Below are positions 1 through 12,229 of a stretch of 64,000 bases of DNA, piece after piece (positions within the stretch are counted from its first letter, which is position 1; every line of letters begins with the position of its first letter). The position numbers and the translations under genes were made by a program. The notes under the pieces were generated by a model. That model made no database searches, was not told the DNA's origin, and saw nothing but the letters and a program-made list of their open reading frames with translations. This DNA comes from Lycorma delicatula (Eukaryota > Arthropoda > Insecta > Hemiptera > Fulgoridae): the NCBI RefSeq assembly GCF_047948215.1, contig NC_134463.1, positions 59,030,201-59,094,200 of the forward strand, given 5' to 3'.

Positions 1-317
1 AATTAGGAACTGAAGAATTGGAAAATTTTATCCGAAACTCGTCCTTGGAAAACGACATAGTTAACACAATAGAGACGAGTTGATACTAGTATAGCACTAG
101 TGCATAAGAAGAACAATTCAACTGTTACAAGCTGCTAACCTTGAGTACGTGTGTTGCCACCTGACATGTACGGAGAATTAAATTTTACCTATACGTGACT
201 TCTACCTTGTTAATCTTAGGGTACTTCCTTTTTGAAATATCCGTTATTTTTTAAGGTTAGGCTACGTTTATTTCAAATATTGGAACGAGAATTTATATTA
301 GTACGTACATATGTGCG

Positions 318-319
<2 letters not shown>

Positions 320-355
<36 letters not shown>

Positions 356-373
356 CACGCTTGTGCGAGCGCT

Positions 374-434
<61 letters not shown>
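320..434. repeat. compound (TA)n-(CA)n-(TA)n microsatellite
   Basis: A TA run at about 321-351 is followed by a short unique spacer, a CA run at about 374-391 and a second TA run to about 434. The repeat-coded YIYIYI and THTHTH peptides on either strand are artefacts of this microsatellite. Confidence 0.95.
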
Positions 435-436
<2 letters not shown>

Positions 437-1863
437 AGCGCATTTCTGTTACAATATTCATAAATAAAAATTACGTTTATTTTTTTATTTTCTGTAATAT
501 TATAATTTTATTCAAATATAATACAAAAAACTTTATTGATCCGTTATTAACAGTGACAATTTATTAAATTAAAAAAAAATTCTCTAGTTCAAAATTTGAA
601 TTTGAAAGAGTTTATTAATGTTTTATTTTTACATAGTTAATATAATTTAAATACCGATATTAAAGTGGTATTTTATTTATTTTTTTCACTTATTCTGTAC
701 TATTATTTTGTCTCTACAATCGCTTTTTGTAATGTAAAAAAAAAAAAAACAAATTTGGCCAAGTTTAAAATTAAAATACTTTTACGTCGTGTTTTTTTTT
801 TTCCTAATTAAAGTCAAATATGTTACTTTTGTTTGTTTTCAGTTGAGATAGTTATAAAAAGAATTATTTTTTCTAGAATTAATTTGTCTTCAAATTTTGT
901 TGCATAGCTTTACTTATTTATTTCGTTTCTGATTCAGGCGTGTATTTATATAATAAACCGGTCAGGATAACCAAGTAGTAGAATTTTGGCCTTTTAAACT
1001 AGAGACCATTTATTCAAATTTAAATTAGACCAATTTTGTCAGTCATTATGGATAATCATGAAGAATAAATGAGTTACTGGAAGTAGTTAATTTTACTAAT
1101 GATAGTTCTATATTTTCGGGGATTTTAAGAGAATACATATAAAGTTACGATTTTTTTTTTTTTTTTTTTTTGATAGGTTACTGAATACATTTCTTTATAT
1201 TTAATTTATTGTATAAAAAATCGAAATGTTTTTATGAATATGTTTAATGAAGAATCAACAAAGGCGATATCTGGTGCTAGGATCCAAAGTTAAATTGTAT
1301 AGGATTCTATTGATAGGATTGTAGTAGGAAGAGTTAATTAGTCTACGAAGTTTCCCCTAAAACACGTGTTATCAGTCGGGGGATCAAATACTAATGATAA
1401 ATTACGGGATAATAGATGCAGTTATTTGCTGAAGAATTGTATTAAGACGGGTAATAAAATCTCATAAATCTTAGTAGTTCTACGCAATTATGTTGAAAGT
1501 AAATTTTGGTGTAACTGGTAATATTCAAACAATTCAGTCGGAGTTACGGGAAAAGATGGCTCTTAATTTGTCGTGAGTGTATTAGGACTAGGGAATACCG
1601 GTATATATTCTGATAGCGGATTGAATCGTTTGTAATTACTAGAGCTCAGTAAAGACACTTCTGAGTGTGTTGTGGTTAAGACGGTTTATAACCGAGAGAT
1701 CTGACACCTGTTTACTTCGTGGAGGATTACTTTCCACACAACGCTTACTTATCAGATTTTCGAGCCCGTCTGTTTAATTTATTGAATTTACGAAAGTTTT
1801 GTTTGTATTATAAAGTTAACGATTACAGCTGGATACTGAAAATCATTTGTATTAAATATAATA

Positions 1864-1864
<1 letters not shown>

Positions 1865-1904
<40 letters not shown>
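1865..1904. repeat. (CA)n microsatellite with short TA tail
   Basis: About fifteen CA units are followed by a few TA units. It lies in otherwise unremarkable AT-rich DNA. Confidence 0.95.
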
Positions 1905-2321
1905 ACTTGTTCTATTGATTTTATATATTATAGACAAAGCATTTGGCAAACCTCTTTTGTTTCTTGGCAACAGAATTAATTCATTATTGCGGTCCGAAGA
2001 CCCCTGAGCGGCATCACTTAGCTTGAACAGACGTTTACAGTGTAAAGTATTGCCGTGTAATTTTAATTGATTTCAGTATATTTCTAATGGGAAAAAATAT
2101 GTAAAATATTGTTAACAGAAAACTAAATAACTGATTAAGGATAGAAAATAATTATTTGTTTGCTTCCGTATTCATTTTAATATTATATTGTAAACTTAAA
2201 AAATAAAAAATAAAAAAAAAATGATAAAAGCAACAAAAAAAACGCTTATTGTAATCGATGAACGAGATATTAATCTCGTTCTAATAGACGTAAAAACTTT
2301 AATGGAAAACCTTTTATCGGG

Positions 2322-2716
2322 ACCCTAATCTATCTTTTTTTTCCTGTTTAGCCTCCGGGAATCACCGTATAGTATGCCTTCAGAGGATGAATGAGGATAA
2401 GTATGAGTGAAGTGTAGTCTAGTACAGTCTCAGGTCGACTTCTGAGATGTGTGGTTAATTGAAACCCACCACAGAACACCGGTATCCGCGGTGCCCTATT
2501 GTTAGAACCCTATTTGTTAGGCACCCTATTTTTACAATTTTAATAGATTTTTTATAATTTTAATACAATTTTAATTAGAGATGTAGTATTCAAATCCGTA
2601 TATAAGTAATGCTTTTACTAGGATTTCAACGTTCAAACTCTCGACTTCGAAATCAGATGATTTGCGAAGACGCGTTCATCACTAGACCAACCCGGTGGGT
2701 TGACCCTAATCTACCT
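2322..2716 (-). mobile_element. SINE-A copy 1 with target-site duplication and internal insertion
   Basis: This is a tRNA-derived SINE in reverse orientation: the tail (CCTGTTTAGCCTCCGGG complement) is on the left and the tRNA-like head (complement of CCGGGTTGGTCTAGTG) on the right near 2680-2700. It is bounded by a 14-bp target-site duplication, ACCCTAATCTATCT at 2322-2335 and ACCCTAATCTACCT at 2703-2716 (one mismatch). It is longer than its relatives because about 100 bp of AT-rich sequence at roughly 2490-2590, with repeated CCCTATTT-like words, interrupts the body. The open frames at 2609-2887 are shadows of the element. Confidence 0.9.
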
Positions 2717-2930
2717 AATATTATCGTAATTAATTTCATTAAATTGTTCGTTATTATTATCCAAGACGGAACGGAACGGTATTGTATGAGTTTGGCGTAT
2801 GAGATCGTCTTCGTGCGCGCGCGCGCTTTACCATATTCCTCAAAAAGTACTGAATCGATTTCGATGGGATTTTTTTTCATCACATAGGTATCACTTCAGA
2901 GCAGGTTCTCAGACACGTTTTACGGTTATT

Positions 2931-2949
2931 GGCCACTAGGTGGCGCTGC
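2931..2949 (+). promoter_or_regulatory. candidate CTCF-type insulator motif
   Basis: The stretch GGCCACTAGGTGGCGCTGC matches the core shared by vertebrate and insect CTCF sites (CCASYAGRKGGCGC). It stands out in AT-rich DNA. It is a single motif with no evidence of occupancy. Similar words also occur inside some insect transposons, so it could be a transposon relic. Confidence 0.4.
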
Positions 2950-5276
2950 AACGGATATGTTTCTTCAAAAGGCTTCGTGGGTTTTTTAAATTTTTAATTT
3001 TATCACTTGTTCTGATTATTATTAATTTGTAGTAATTCTGATTACAAACAATAGTGTGTGCAGAGCTTATTAAATATCATTATGTTATACATAAGTGCTT
3101 ATATCTTATGGCCACTGTTGTCAATGTTAATCTACTTACTTTTTTCCAAAATTATAAAACTCCCCTTTCCATTCCCTAGTCGTTTTAGAAAATGGGGTGG
3201 TTAAAAAAAAGTAATTATCTTATTTGCGAAATATATCGGATACTGCCGTGGGGTATATATTAATCATTATCATGGGTGTATGCTCATGTGTTCGAAAAAA
3301 TAGCGTTCGATTACATTATGATATTCAACTACAAATGATCCTCTCTATTTTATCATTCGCTATTTTAATTCATATGCGTAATTGAATACATCTGGCAACA
3401 TTGTTTTGCGTAAAACAAATTATGCTTTCTAGACATTGCAACATTACAGCTGGATAAAAAAAAAAGAATACAATCGCCTCTTTTATATATATTGTAAAAC
3501 TCAAAAGTAATTTAAATAAAATTTTATATGTAATTGTTATTTAAATGGGTACATTTTATGTTTAAAAAAATTGCAATGTACTACTTACCCTTCAATATGT
3601 TATTATATTAATTAACACGATAGTTCGAATGGTTTTTTGTGACCTGTTAAAATAATAACATATGATGGTACCATGATACTTGGAACAAAACATCTGCTCT
3701 ACTTTCTACAGGCCCTAGTTAAAGCACAATGCTATGATAATAATTATATATCATTAACTTAACATTTCATTGGATATTAAGCGGTTTTTATAATGACATT
3801 TAAATTAATAGTCTACGCATTAATATTCATTTTATACATGGCTTTGAATTTTTTTTTTGTGTAACATTTTATTTTAGTTTACTGAATTTTATTTCACTTG
3901 TAACGAAACGATCATCAAGAAAGACTGTATAACTTAAACCTGTTGGTCCCGCTTTATAAACGTATCGAGACTAGTGATCACTGAGTCCGGCTGGGTTTGC
4001 GGCCTCTACGCAAAATTTCCTCGTTCTCATTCGTACTTCGCGATTCTTTAGTAGAAATAAAAAAGAATTGAAAGACAAGTATAAATTTCTAATCGTATTA
4101 ACGTAATTTCGCACTTTTATTACAATGTCCATTGATGTTCAAATTTCGAGATTCGTTATTGTCTTAATTAATTTTCGGAAATCACACAAGATGTTTCCTC
4201 TAATTTAAGGGAACACATGTTTGAAGTTTTTCTTATAGAGATAAAATTTTTTTTAAAAACTCAAGTAGTTCAATTTTCGTTTTGTAAAAACTGCTAAGTT
4301 TTTCAGAAATTAACTAAGTTCTATTATGCAGTTAGTTCGGGTATATATATTAATGTGGGTTTCCAAGAATAAACGCGATATGTAAGATTCAGAGAGTATG
4401 TGGGAGAGCTAAAGAGAGAAAGTAAGAGTGTCCCTGGTTCAAAAAGCATGAGAGGAAAAGAGTTTGCGTTTACGTTTAATATATGTAGAAATGTTCTAAG
4501 AAAATTAATATAAACTCCTGGTTATTTTTTCAGTTTACCCATAAAGTAAAATTATCCTGTAATATATTCGAGAAATTGTAATCATTCATATACCGCGTCA
4601 ACTTACTCCTGATATATGGGTTCCAGTTAATATAAAATATTCCGTCGTTTGTGTAAAAATCTGTAACTTTTACGTTCCTCTGTAATTGAACTCGTGTATC
4701 TGCCAACAGACTTTCGAGATGGATTTATATTGGTGTATTTACATTTCAGTAAAAAATTCTGTTTATTATATTTGACGTACAATAACTTTGTTATGTGGGT
4801 AATAAAGATATAAAACATTTAAATAAAACTTGTAGAGAATTAAATTCTGAACAAATTTAAATGAAACGTAGAAAAGTTAGAAAAATTCGAATTTTATTTT
4901 TACTTCAATTTATTGATTTTCACCCCAGATTTCTCAAAAACTACTGTAGATGAGGTTTTAGGATCGATTTAATTCGATTTTTTAGGTCAAAAATCTTAAG
5001 AAATTAGTAATTCTTTCCCTTAATTAATGTCGTTAAAATTTTAGTACGACCTCATTTCAGCGGAGTAGCAAAAATCCGAGCGACATCTTTCACTAGCCGT
5101 AACTCGCAAACAAAGCATTTTAAAACATACGTTTATCTGAACTTTTTCCACTATTTTCACAAGTAGAGTAGGTTACGAAAGTCCCGGGACTCCTCTGTAC
5201 TCCTCTGTATATAATTATATGTAAAATATAACCGTCTTACAACTATAAAATATATCTTTACTGTATAATTCTATTT
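2950..5276. other. AT-rich non-coding stretch
   Basis: No gene, SINE or recognisable transposon was found. The part near 4900-5170 (stretches such as CTCAAAAACTACTGTAGATGAG and ACTAGCCGTAACTCGC) has the wording of insect interspersed repeats, but it has no second copy in this window. Confidence 0.5.
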
Positions 5277-6498
5277 CATTGATTCTCAAACTTTTTTGTC
5301 AACCGTCCATATTGAGAATAAAAAATTTTCTAGGCCCCCAAAATTTTTAAACTTACCGTCTGTTAAAAATAATTGCAATTGCTAATTTTAATATACGCTC
5401 TTAAAAACAGCAATTGCTATTATTGTTTTTAAACGTGGCATATACTATTTCTGAGTTGAAACTTACATTTTAAATGAGACCAGTTCAAATGCATATTTTA
5501 TCATATTTGGAAGTATATTTATTAAAATTAATTTCAAAAAATTTAGAATTGTATCTATATATATATAACAACAATAGTGATAACATATTCAATATAACAA
5601 TACAATAATTAAAACAAAGCTTTCAATTGAAAAATTACACTTACATTAATGTAAATGTTGTATCTGATGTGCTTTAACGAGTTTGTTAATATCAAGCTCG
5701 AATTTATTTAAAAACAGCCGTACGTCACCGCGTTCGTTAATGATATTGGGTTAAGCTGAGAGCGGGTGATACTTGTTGCAGTTTCAATCTTTAAAAATTT
5801 CAATACCTCGGAACAAAATGAAAAAAACCAAAAACTGCAACGCTACATAAAAGCCCTCACAATTTTTCATTAACGCTAGATCTGCTGGATGAAAACCCTT
5901 TAATTTTCATATTTATCTGTATCAATACGTTGCTTAGATAGGGAGATATGCAGCATTAAAGGCAAAAATGTCCTTTTCTCTTTAAAGTGGAATATTTCGG
6001 TTCAGAAAAATCGTAGAGAAATTTAAAAAAAGAAAGAAATGAAAGCTTAAGTCTTAAGCTTATAAACGATTTTAATGCAGTTTAGTAAAAAAAATTCGTT
6101 TCCCCAATGCGCTCCATCAAACACGAAGAGAAACTCAAATTTTTAAAACTTTTCTTTTCACTGATTTTTTTTTTAAATTGATGATTTTTGAAATCTAAGT
6201 ACACTGTCAAAAAGTAGAGTATTCAAGCTTAATTTTTTTTATTCGTAAGTTGGTAGTGGTTGGTTTCAAAGTAGTTTGAATACAATCATTTTTTATCATG
6301 AAATTTAGGTGTCCCTTTAATTTTTTGTATTAGTGTAGTAGGTATTTAATTTTAGTTTGAAATATCAGGAAAAAATCATTTTTGCTTTTTTTTTTTAAAT
6401 TAGCCATCGCCTTTCTAGATCGACTAAACGCACCCAATTTTCTGCGGGCCTTCTTTCGCTCCCTTGAAGGCCTCCAGCGCCCACTTTGAGATCGAATT
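5277..6498 (+). mobile_element. non-autonomous hAT-like DNA transposon
   Basis: The left end, CATTGATTCTCAAAC, resembles the CAGNGRTTCTCAAAC terminus of many hAT elements. The right end (GCCTCCAGCGCCCACTTTGAG then ATCG) reads in reverse complement as CGATCTCAAAG. The candidate 8-bp duplication is TTCTATTT (5269-5276) and CTCTATTT (6499-6506), 7 of 8 matching, and 8 bp is the hAT length. No transposase ORF remains inside. A diverged second copy lies at 46216-47926: the left ~150 bp (AATTGCAATTGC, CTCTTAAAAACAGCAATTGC) and an internal block (5566-5670) match it. The hAT assignment is inferred from the termini only. Confidence 0.6.
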
Positions 6499-6506
6499 CT
6501 CTATTT

Positions 6507-8627
6507 AATAGTTTCTTTATAAATTTACGTTTAAAAGTTTCCTCAAAGCTTAATGAAACAATTATTTGACGGTAGGTAAAACGCTAGCTAAAACGTCTAT
6601 CGACTCAACGGTTTCTGAGTTTTAAATGAATATTAGGACTCGTATATTTACAAACAAAGAATATTCAGATGTGTATGTGGCTACAGGTAACAATTATTAA
6701 AAAATCTAAATGTGAATCTTAATTTTATTTTGGTTTTAATTTTTAGTTTGTATATTCCAAATAGTAAAGCTGTTTCTGTGTAATACGTTTTCCTCTATTT
6801 ATGAAATATAATATTTCGTTAATTTGTCAATGGTATTAATTAAATAATATATAAATTTACATTCAAGAATTTAGGCGAATTGTGATATTTATTCATGATT
6901 TTTTTCTCTGTAAGTCGCAAAAATTTTAATTTCGATCAGTTTCTTTTATATTTTTATTACCTCAAATTAAACATAGTATATTATTTTTTTTAGAGGTTTC
7001 GTTATTTAATTTTTCGTTGTTACTTTTTCATTTAAGTGTTAAGTTACTTTGTAAATAAGACTGCATACACGTATTTCTTTCATCATATTATTGTTTATTG
7101 TTCATCTCAACTGTACTATAGCGTTGCCAAGGTTAAAAGTTCTTTACGATCGTTTCTTTAAACAACTTTAAGGAAAATTTTGTAATGTTTACTATTGTAT
7201 AACTGTGTTTTTTTTCAATTTTTTATTGAGGAAAAACAAGTAGAAATCTTTTATTGGTGTTAATATAATCAGAATCTTAAATTCGTATACTTTTTTCAGA
7301 GAGGGAAGATTTAAATTAGATTTTTTTGTGTTTAATATTGATTATCAGTGAAATATTATTATTACGATGTAGGTTTAAAATTTCTTTAGCGATATAATAT
7401 TTATTTAAAATGATATTTATTAAAGTATTATTTTAGATTGTTTATACTTTAAACATACACGCTTTTGGGATTTTAAATTTTTAAACAATTCTCATTTATT
7501 CGATGCATTTAAATGCTAATCATTTTGTTTAGAATTCTAGTACAATGAATATTTTAACTTAAGTAAATTGGCAAAGTTTTCTGATTTCAGTATTTAAACT
7601 AGTCTAATGTGTTAAACTTTATCAGTTGGTTTTGAGGGTTAATAACCAAAGATAGAAGACTTGGTGGTATTTTATTCTTCAGTATTTTTTATTATTATAG
7701 TTTTATTTCGGTTCCGGTTCCATTTTTTTTTCTTGAGAAAACGAGACACTTTAAAGAAAAATAAAATGCCTATCTGTGGGATCGTTTTTACGAAACTCCA
7801 ATTTACGAGTGTGAGATAAAAACAAAAAAAAAGGGTAAATAAAAATAACGATTAGTATTTCTTCTTAATAAATTAACTAATCTTTCCACATATTCCTCAC
7901 TCGATTTCTTAAGTTATCAGCTATTTCTTGTGTAAAAAAAAAAATCTATATTCGTTTGATTATCTTTATAAGAAATACATTGTATTCTTCCTTTTTTAAC
8001 ATTATTACGTCGTTGATAAAGATATTTGTTATATGTAATTTGACGTTTGGCGAAATAAACTTGTAAGTCTGTTTTGCTCGGTTCCTGCAAAACAGATATT
8101 TTGTCAAGACTGTTCTATACAAGATCAAAATGAATGGACCAAGTGACTCTCGTCTTCCCTCCACCTGTATCAGTAGTTTCACAGCAGTACAAAAGTAGTT
8201 TTTACAAGCCCAGCTTATATTTATTATGGAACATTTAATAACTCAGTTTTATTTTTAATGACAAAATGATTTATGGCTAATTTTCCCGATAGTGCACTAT
8301 CAAAAATGGATTATTTTTTTTAAATTTATTGTATAGATACCGTGAAACAAGAAATGTATCTGTTCGTAAACGTCTTCAGTGTACCATGATGATAGTTGTG
8401 CGACAAACATCAGTCGCTTTTACATTCTCCAGGAAGGTCTCTCAGAAAAATTTCAACAACCTTAACTTCCGGTCGGAGTTGTTTACAAGGCCACAAAAAA
8501 CTCTCGTTACGCTGTATCGAATCGGAATGGCACGTAAACTGGAAAAAACTGACTTTAATAGGCGATTTTAATAATATAGGAGATTCAAACGTTTCATTCG
8601 AGGTGGCGCAAGTGTTTTGTATAGTAT
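6507..8627. other. AT-rich non-coding stretch
   Basis: No convincing gene. Minus-strand frame 7946-8182 and overlapping plus-strand frames at 8329-8650 have no recognisable motif, and the latter run into the adjacent HP1 element. About 8380-8580 is slightly richer in GC and could be a relic exon or mobile-element fragment, but nothing identifies it. Confidence 0.5.
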
Positions 8628-9362
8628 TTTTACTTCCTTATACGAAGTAAAGGAAGTATTGTGATCTCGAAAAATTTCCGATTTTTCGAGATCAGAAATC
8701 TGATTGAAATCTGAAAGATCTGATTGAAATTTGAAATTTTCAAATTTCAACGGAAATATCCATTTTGACCATCTCTAAATAAATTTTGACCAGTTTCGGC
8801 GTGACGTTTGTACATACGTACGTATCTCGCGTAATTCAAAAACGATTACCCATAGGATGTTGAATTTTTGGGTTTAGAACTGTTGTACCATCTAGTTGTG
8901 CACCTCCACTTTTGATTGTAATGGACTGAACCAAAAATGTGTCCAAAAAAATCCAAAATCCAAAAATTTTAATTTTGAACTTTTTCTTCACTGCAACAAT
9001 AAGCTCTCATTGAGACCTTTTAAACTATTTATCGTAAGTGGTACTTATATTCAGTGGTTCTAGAGTTATAGCCAAATTAAATTTTAATTAATGAAATATT
9101 TGGATCTTACAAGAGGAAGGCACATCGGTTCGAATCCGACTTCATCTCCTTTTTTTTAATTTAAATATATTGGTTTATTAATAATTATTAGCCTATGATT
9201 GTAAAAATAAATTTACAATAAATAATAATTCAAACACAATAAAAAAGAAAAATGTAGAAGCTATTAATAAAATAAAATTTTGTATACTTTTCATTTTAAA
9301 AATTTGTGTGTATGTAATTTAATAAGCGTACAAGAAAGTCATGTGGTGTCCACATCAGATTT
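8628..9362 (+). mobile_element. HP1 element copy 1 (near-complete short form)
   Basis: It starts with a hairpin, ACTTCCTT (8632-8639) pairing with AAGGAAGT (8650-8657), followed by ATTGTGATC. It ends with CGTACAAGAAAGT (9327-9339), a one-mismatch inverted copy of the left ACTTCCTTGTACG motif, and then a second hairpin, TGTGG-TGT-CCACA (9342-9354). Inside are the family hallmarks: AAAACGATTACCCATAGGATG, TAGTTGTGCACCTCC, and a tRNA-like T-arm ACATCGGTTCGAATCCGAC near 9122. There is no ORF. The family is present eight times in this window in both orientations, so it is an interspersed mobile element; its class is discussed in the findings. Confidence 0.9.
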
Positions 9363-10329
9363 TTTTATTCAAATTAAGTGTGGTTTCATCTTTCTAGATA
9401 TATTAACAATTGTTGTTATTAACTATTGTTAGCGGTAGGTCTTTGTGTTTATGTATTGTATTATGTATTTTATTTGTGACTATTTGGTTACTCTTGTGTT
9501 AAAATTTATTATAACCATGAAACTTATGGAAAACATTAAAATGACTGTTAACCGTATGAATGTTAGTTAATCATAGGTCTGCTGTTCTATAGAGTTCTCG
9601 TATGATATGATTGATTGTAATGTTGTGCGATCATAGTCATTTGCAGGGCATATGAATTAGGGAAAGCAGATTGTTCTCTAAACAAAGACGAATGGCTTGT
9701 CTGATAACTAACTGTTGATGTCATACAATCTAAATAGATGATTGTAATTATACTATTTTATTGTTTTTTTTATTATTTTATTTTCTTGCATTTGGTATAA
9801 TTCATTTTGTTAGCTGTAAGTCTTGGTTATACTTTCTCACTGTACATAGGTGGTTTGTTTTTGTGTAATATTCAGTGCATTAATGAGCTGATAGAAAATA
9901 TAATAGACCTATTCATGTGTAAACTACTAGTTCATCAGTTACTGATTGTCTTCTTTATCGATTTGTTCTATGTTAGGTAGTAACTTTTGAACTTCATTGC
10001 TTGCGGAATACGCGAATTAGGAATAGTTAATCTTACAAGAGAGGAGTAGGGCTATATGACCTGCACGGTCAGTAGCTATGGTTAGTCATAGGATGTTTTA
10101 CTGCTTTCTTTTATTTTGTTGTTTATTGGACTTGTTAGTTATAAGTCATGTGTTGTAGTCTCTTTGCGACTAGTGATTATAATCTAATGTTATAATGGAA
10201 CCTTTGAAGATGTAAAGCCTGTGAAAAAAGGAAAGGAAAACTATGAAGGGAAGATGTACAATACCTGTGAGAAAATTGGATAATGATTGGTGGTTTCTTC
10301 AGGATGAAATAAAAAAATAGAAAAAATAA
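9363..10329. other. AT-rich non-coding stretch
   Basis: No gene or known repeat is recognised between the HP1 copy and the GC-rich island. Confidence 0.6.
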
Positions 10330-10735
10330 AAAACGGGAACAAATCGTGGGTGCCGTGTAGAGCCGGGAGGCAGCCCCTTTGTCGTTGTCTAGAGTGCTTT
10401 GGTCTGCTCACATGCAAGAGTAAGGGATCGGAGCTCCCCGATGATAGCAACAGGGACCCTCAAGGTTTGTTGGGCTGGGACGCGGTCTTCATTGTGTGGG
10501 GTTGGCGAAACGCGGGCCGTGCACACGTAGTGTATGGACGGGAAGGGTAGCTCCTCAGCGGAGAAGTACATTGGTCATCCAGAAGGGGAGGCTGATGTGC
10601 TTTGATGAGGCTATCGAAATCCCGATGGAATGCCACGGATGGTGGATAGGGGGGTAGACGATTGCCACAGCACTCCAAAGTAACTGTGTGTTGAGCTTAA
10701 ACGACGAGAACCAGTTACTTTGGGGATGTTTACAA
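10330..10735. other. GC-rich island, probable mobile-element fragment
   Basis: About 350 bp is markedly GC-rich compared with both flanks, with overlapping short ORFs on both strands (10241-10678) and none dominant. It ends in a stem-loop, CCAAAGTAACTG (10675-10686) with its perfect complement CAGTTACTTTGG (10712-10723) and a 25-nt loop. The composition suggests a fragment of a GC-rich retroelement, such as a LINE untranslated region. I do not recognise a protein domain. Confidence 0.4.
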
Positions 10736-10752
10736 ATTTAAAAAATACATAT

Positions 10753-11065
10753 ATATATATTAACAAACCCACCAGGTTGGTCTAGTGGTGAACACGTCTT
10801 TCCAAATCAGCTAATTGGATGTCGAGAGTTCCAGCGTTCAAGTCATAGTAAAGGTACTTTTATACTGATTTGAATACTAGGTCATGGAAACCGGTGTTCT
10901 TTGGTGGTTGGGTTTCAATTAACCATCCATCTTAGAAATGGTCGAACTGAGACTGTACAAGACTACATTCATTTGCACTCATACATATCATCCTCATTCA
11001 TCCTCTGAAGTAATACCTGAACGGTAATTCTCGGAGGCTAAACAGGAAAAAATATATATTAACAA
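10753..11065 (+). mobile_element. SINE-A copy 2 with target-site duplication
   Basis: The tRNA-like head (CCAGGTTGGTCTAGTGGTGA) starts at about 10770, followed by the family body (GGTCATGGAAACCGGTGTTC) and the tail (CCTCTGAAGTAATACCTGA ... GGAGGCTAAACAGGAAA). It is flanked by ATATATATTAACAA at 10753-10766 and 11052-11065, a 14-bp perfect duplication (partly simple sequence). The next SINE-A copy follows at once. Confidence 0.9.
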
Positions 11066-11369
11066 CCCACTGGGTTGGTTTAATGGTGAACGCCATTAAA
11101 CTTCTTCGCATATCAGCTGATTTCGAAGTCGAGAGTTCTAAGGTTTAAATCCTGGTAAAGGCAGTTACTTTTTTACGGATTTGAGTAATAGGTCGTGTAT
11201 ACCGGTGTTCTTTGATGGTTGGGTGTCAGTTAACCACACATCTCAGAAATGGTCGACCTGAGAGTGTACAAGACAACAATTCACTTACACTCATACATAT
11301 CATCGTTATTTATCCTCCGAAGTAATACCTGACGGTGCTTCCGGAGACTATACAGAAAAATAAAAAAAG
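11066..11369 (+). mobile_element. SINE-A copy 3, directly abutting copy 2
   Basis: It has the same head-body-tail order as copy 2 but is more diverged (CACTGGGTTGGTTTAATGG head, GGTCGTGTATACCGGTGTTC body). A third, degraded version of the flanking word (ATATAATAACA near 11370) follows it. The two SINEs therefore share a target site. The minus ORF at 11281-11475 is chance. Confidence 0.88.
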
Positions 11370-11372
11370 ATA

Positions 11373-12229
11373 TAATAACAGCTAAAATAGAGTATGGAGT
11401 TCTGAGAATCCTTATATTTATCATGAAAGGCCATTTTGGAGGCTTTAAAGCTAAAAAATTTGATGTTTGTGGCACGAGTTTGCGGCGAAGAGTGTTCGGA
11501 CCCTTTTTTCTTATAAAACTTTAACTGCAGAACCTTATTCAGAAATTATTAAAAATTGCTTAGCCTTGTTTGGAACGGAAGAATAAAACTTCAGATTATA
11601 GCAAGAAGGTGTTACATGCCACATTGCTGATACTTCTTTGAAATTTTTTCGTTTTTTTTTTTCGATGAAGGTGCAATTTTCGTATGACTTGCACAGTCAG
11701 ATCTTTCAACCTCAATTTTTTTTTTATCGTCACCCGAAAGGTATTGAATCCTTTATTTAGTCGTTGTGCTTAGATTTAGAATTATTTTATTCTATTTGTT
11801 TGGCCCCTTAGTTTTTTCAAGTAATAATTAAGGATTTTGGAGTTTGGGGTAGCTTCATCTATTTTCTTAGGTAAGAAACACAACATTTCAAGAACAACCT
11901 GTACACTTTGAATGACTTGAAAGAAAATATTGAAGATAGCTTTTCTAACTTGAGCCTAGTAATTAAAGGAAAGTTACAGTAAACATCAAGAAACGAACTC
12001 ATTAATGCTCCAGGTGAACATTTCGATCCTTTTTTTGTAACGTAATTGGAAAAAAAATTATAAATACAGTTTGCGTAATTTTCGGTATCATATAAGTAAA
12101 ATAATCTTGTTATTAATTAAATAATATTTATAAATTTTGTATGCATATTTGTTTTATGACTAAGTGGTTGTTACGGACGGTATTTTTCTCGCCGAAACAG
12201 TTCAATGAATTTATTTTTTTACCTTTTTA
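11373..12229. other. AT-rich non-coding stretch
   Basis: No gene or repeat with a second copy in the window is recognised. Confidence 0.6.

Larger units (their letters stand above)
1..2321. other. AT-rich non-coding stretch
   Basis: No gene or recognisable element was found here. The stretch contains the microsatellites listed separately and a poly-T run near 1150-1170. The open frames near 232-567 and 1719-1979 run through dinucleotide repeats and are judged to be chance. Confidence 0.6.

Noticed and set aside
232..567. 111-aa frame
   Set aside because: It reads straight through TA and CA microsatellites; the YIYI and HTHT repeats are artefacts.
1719..1979. 86-aa frame across the CA repeat
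   Set aside because: The coding look comes from the microsatellite; there is no domain and no supporting signal.
2609..2887. Overlapping frames on both strands
   Set aside because: They read through SINE-A copy 1 and its flank.
10350..10550. 66-aa frame in the GC-rich island
   Set aside because: Competing frames on both strands are equally open; no recognisable domain.
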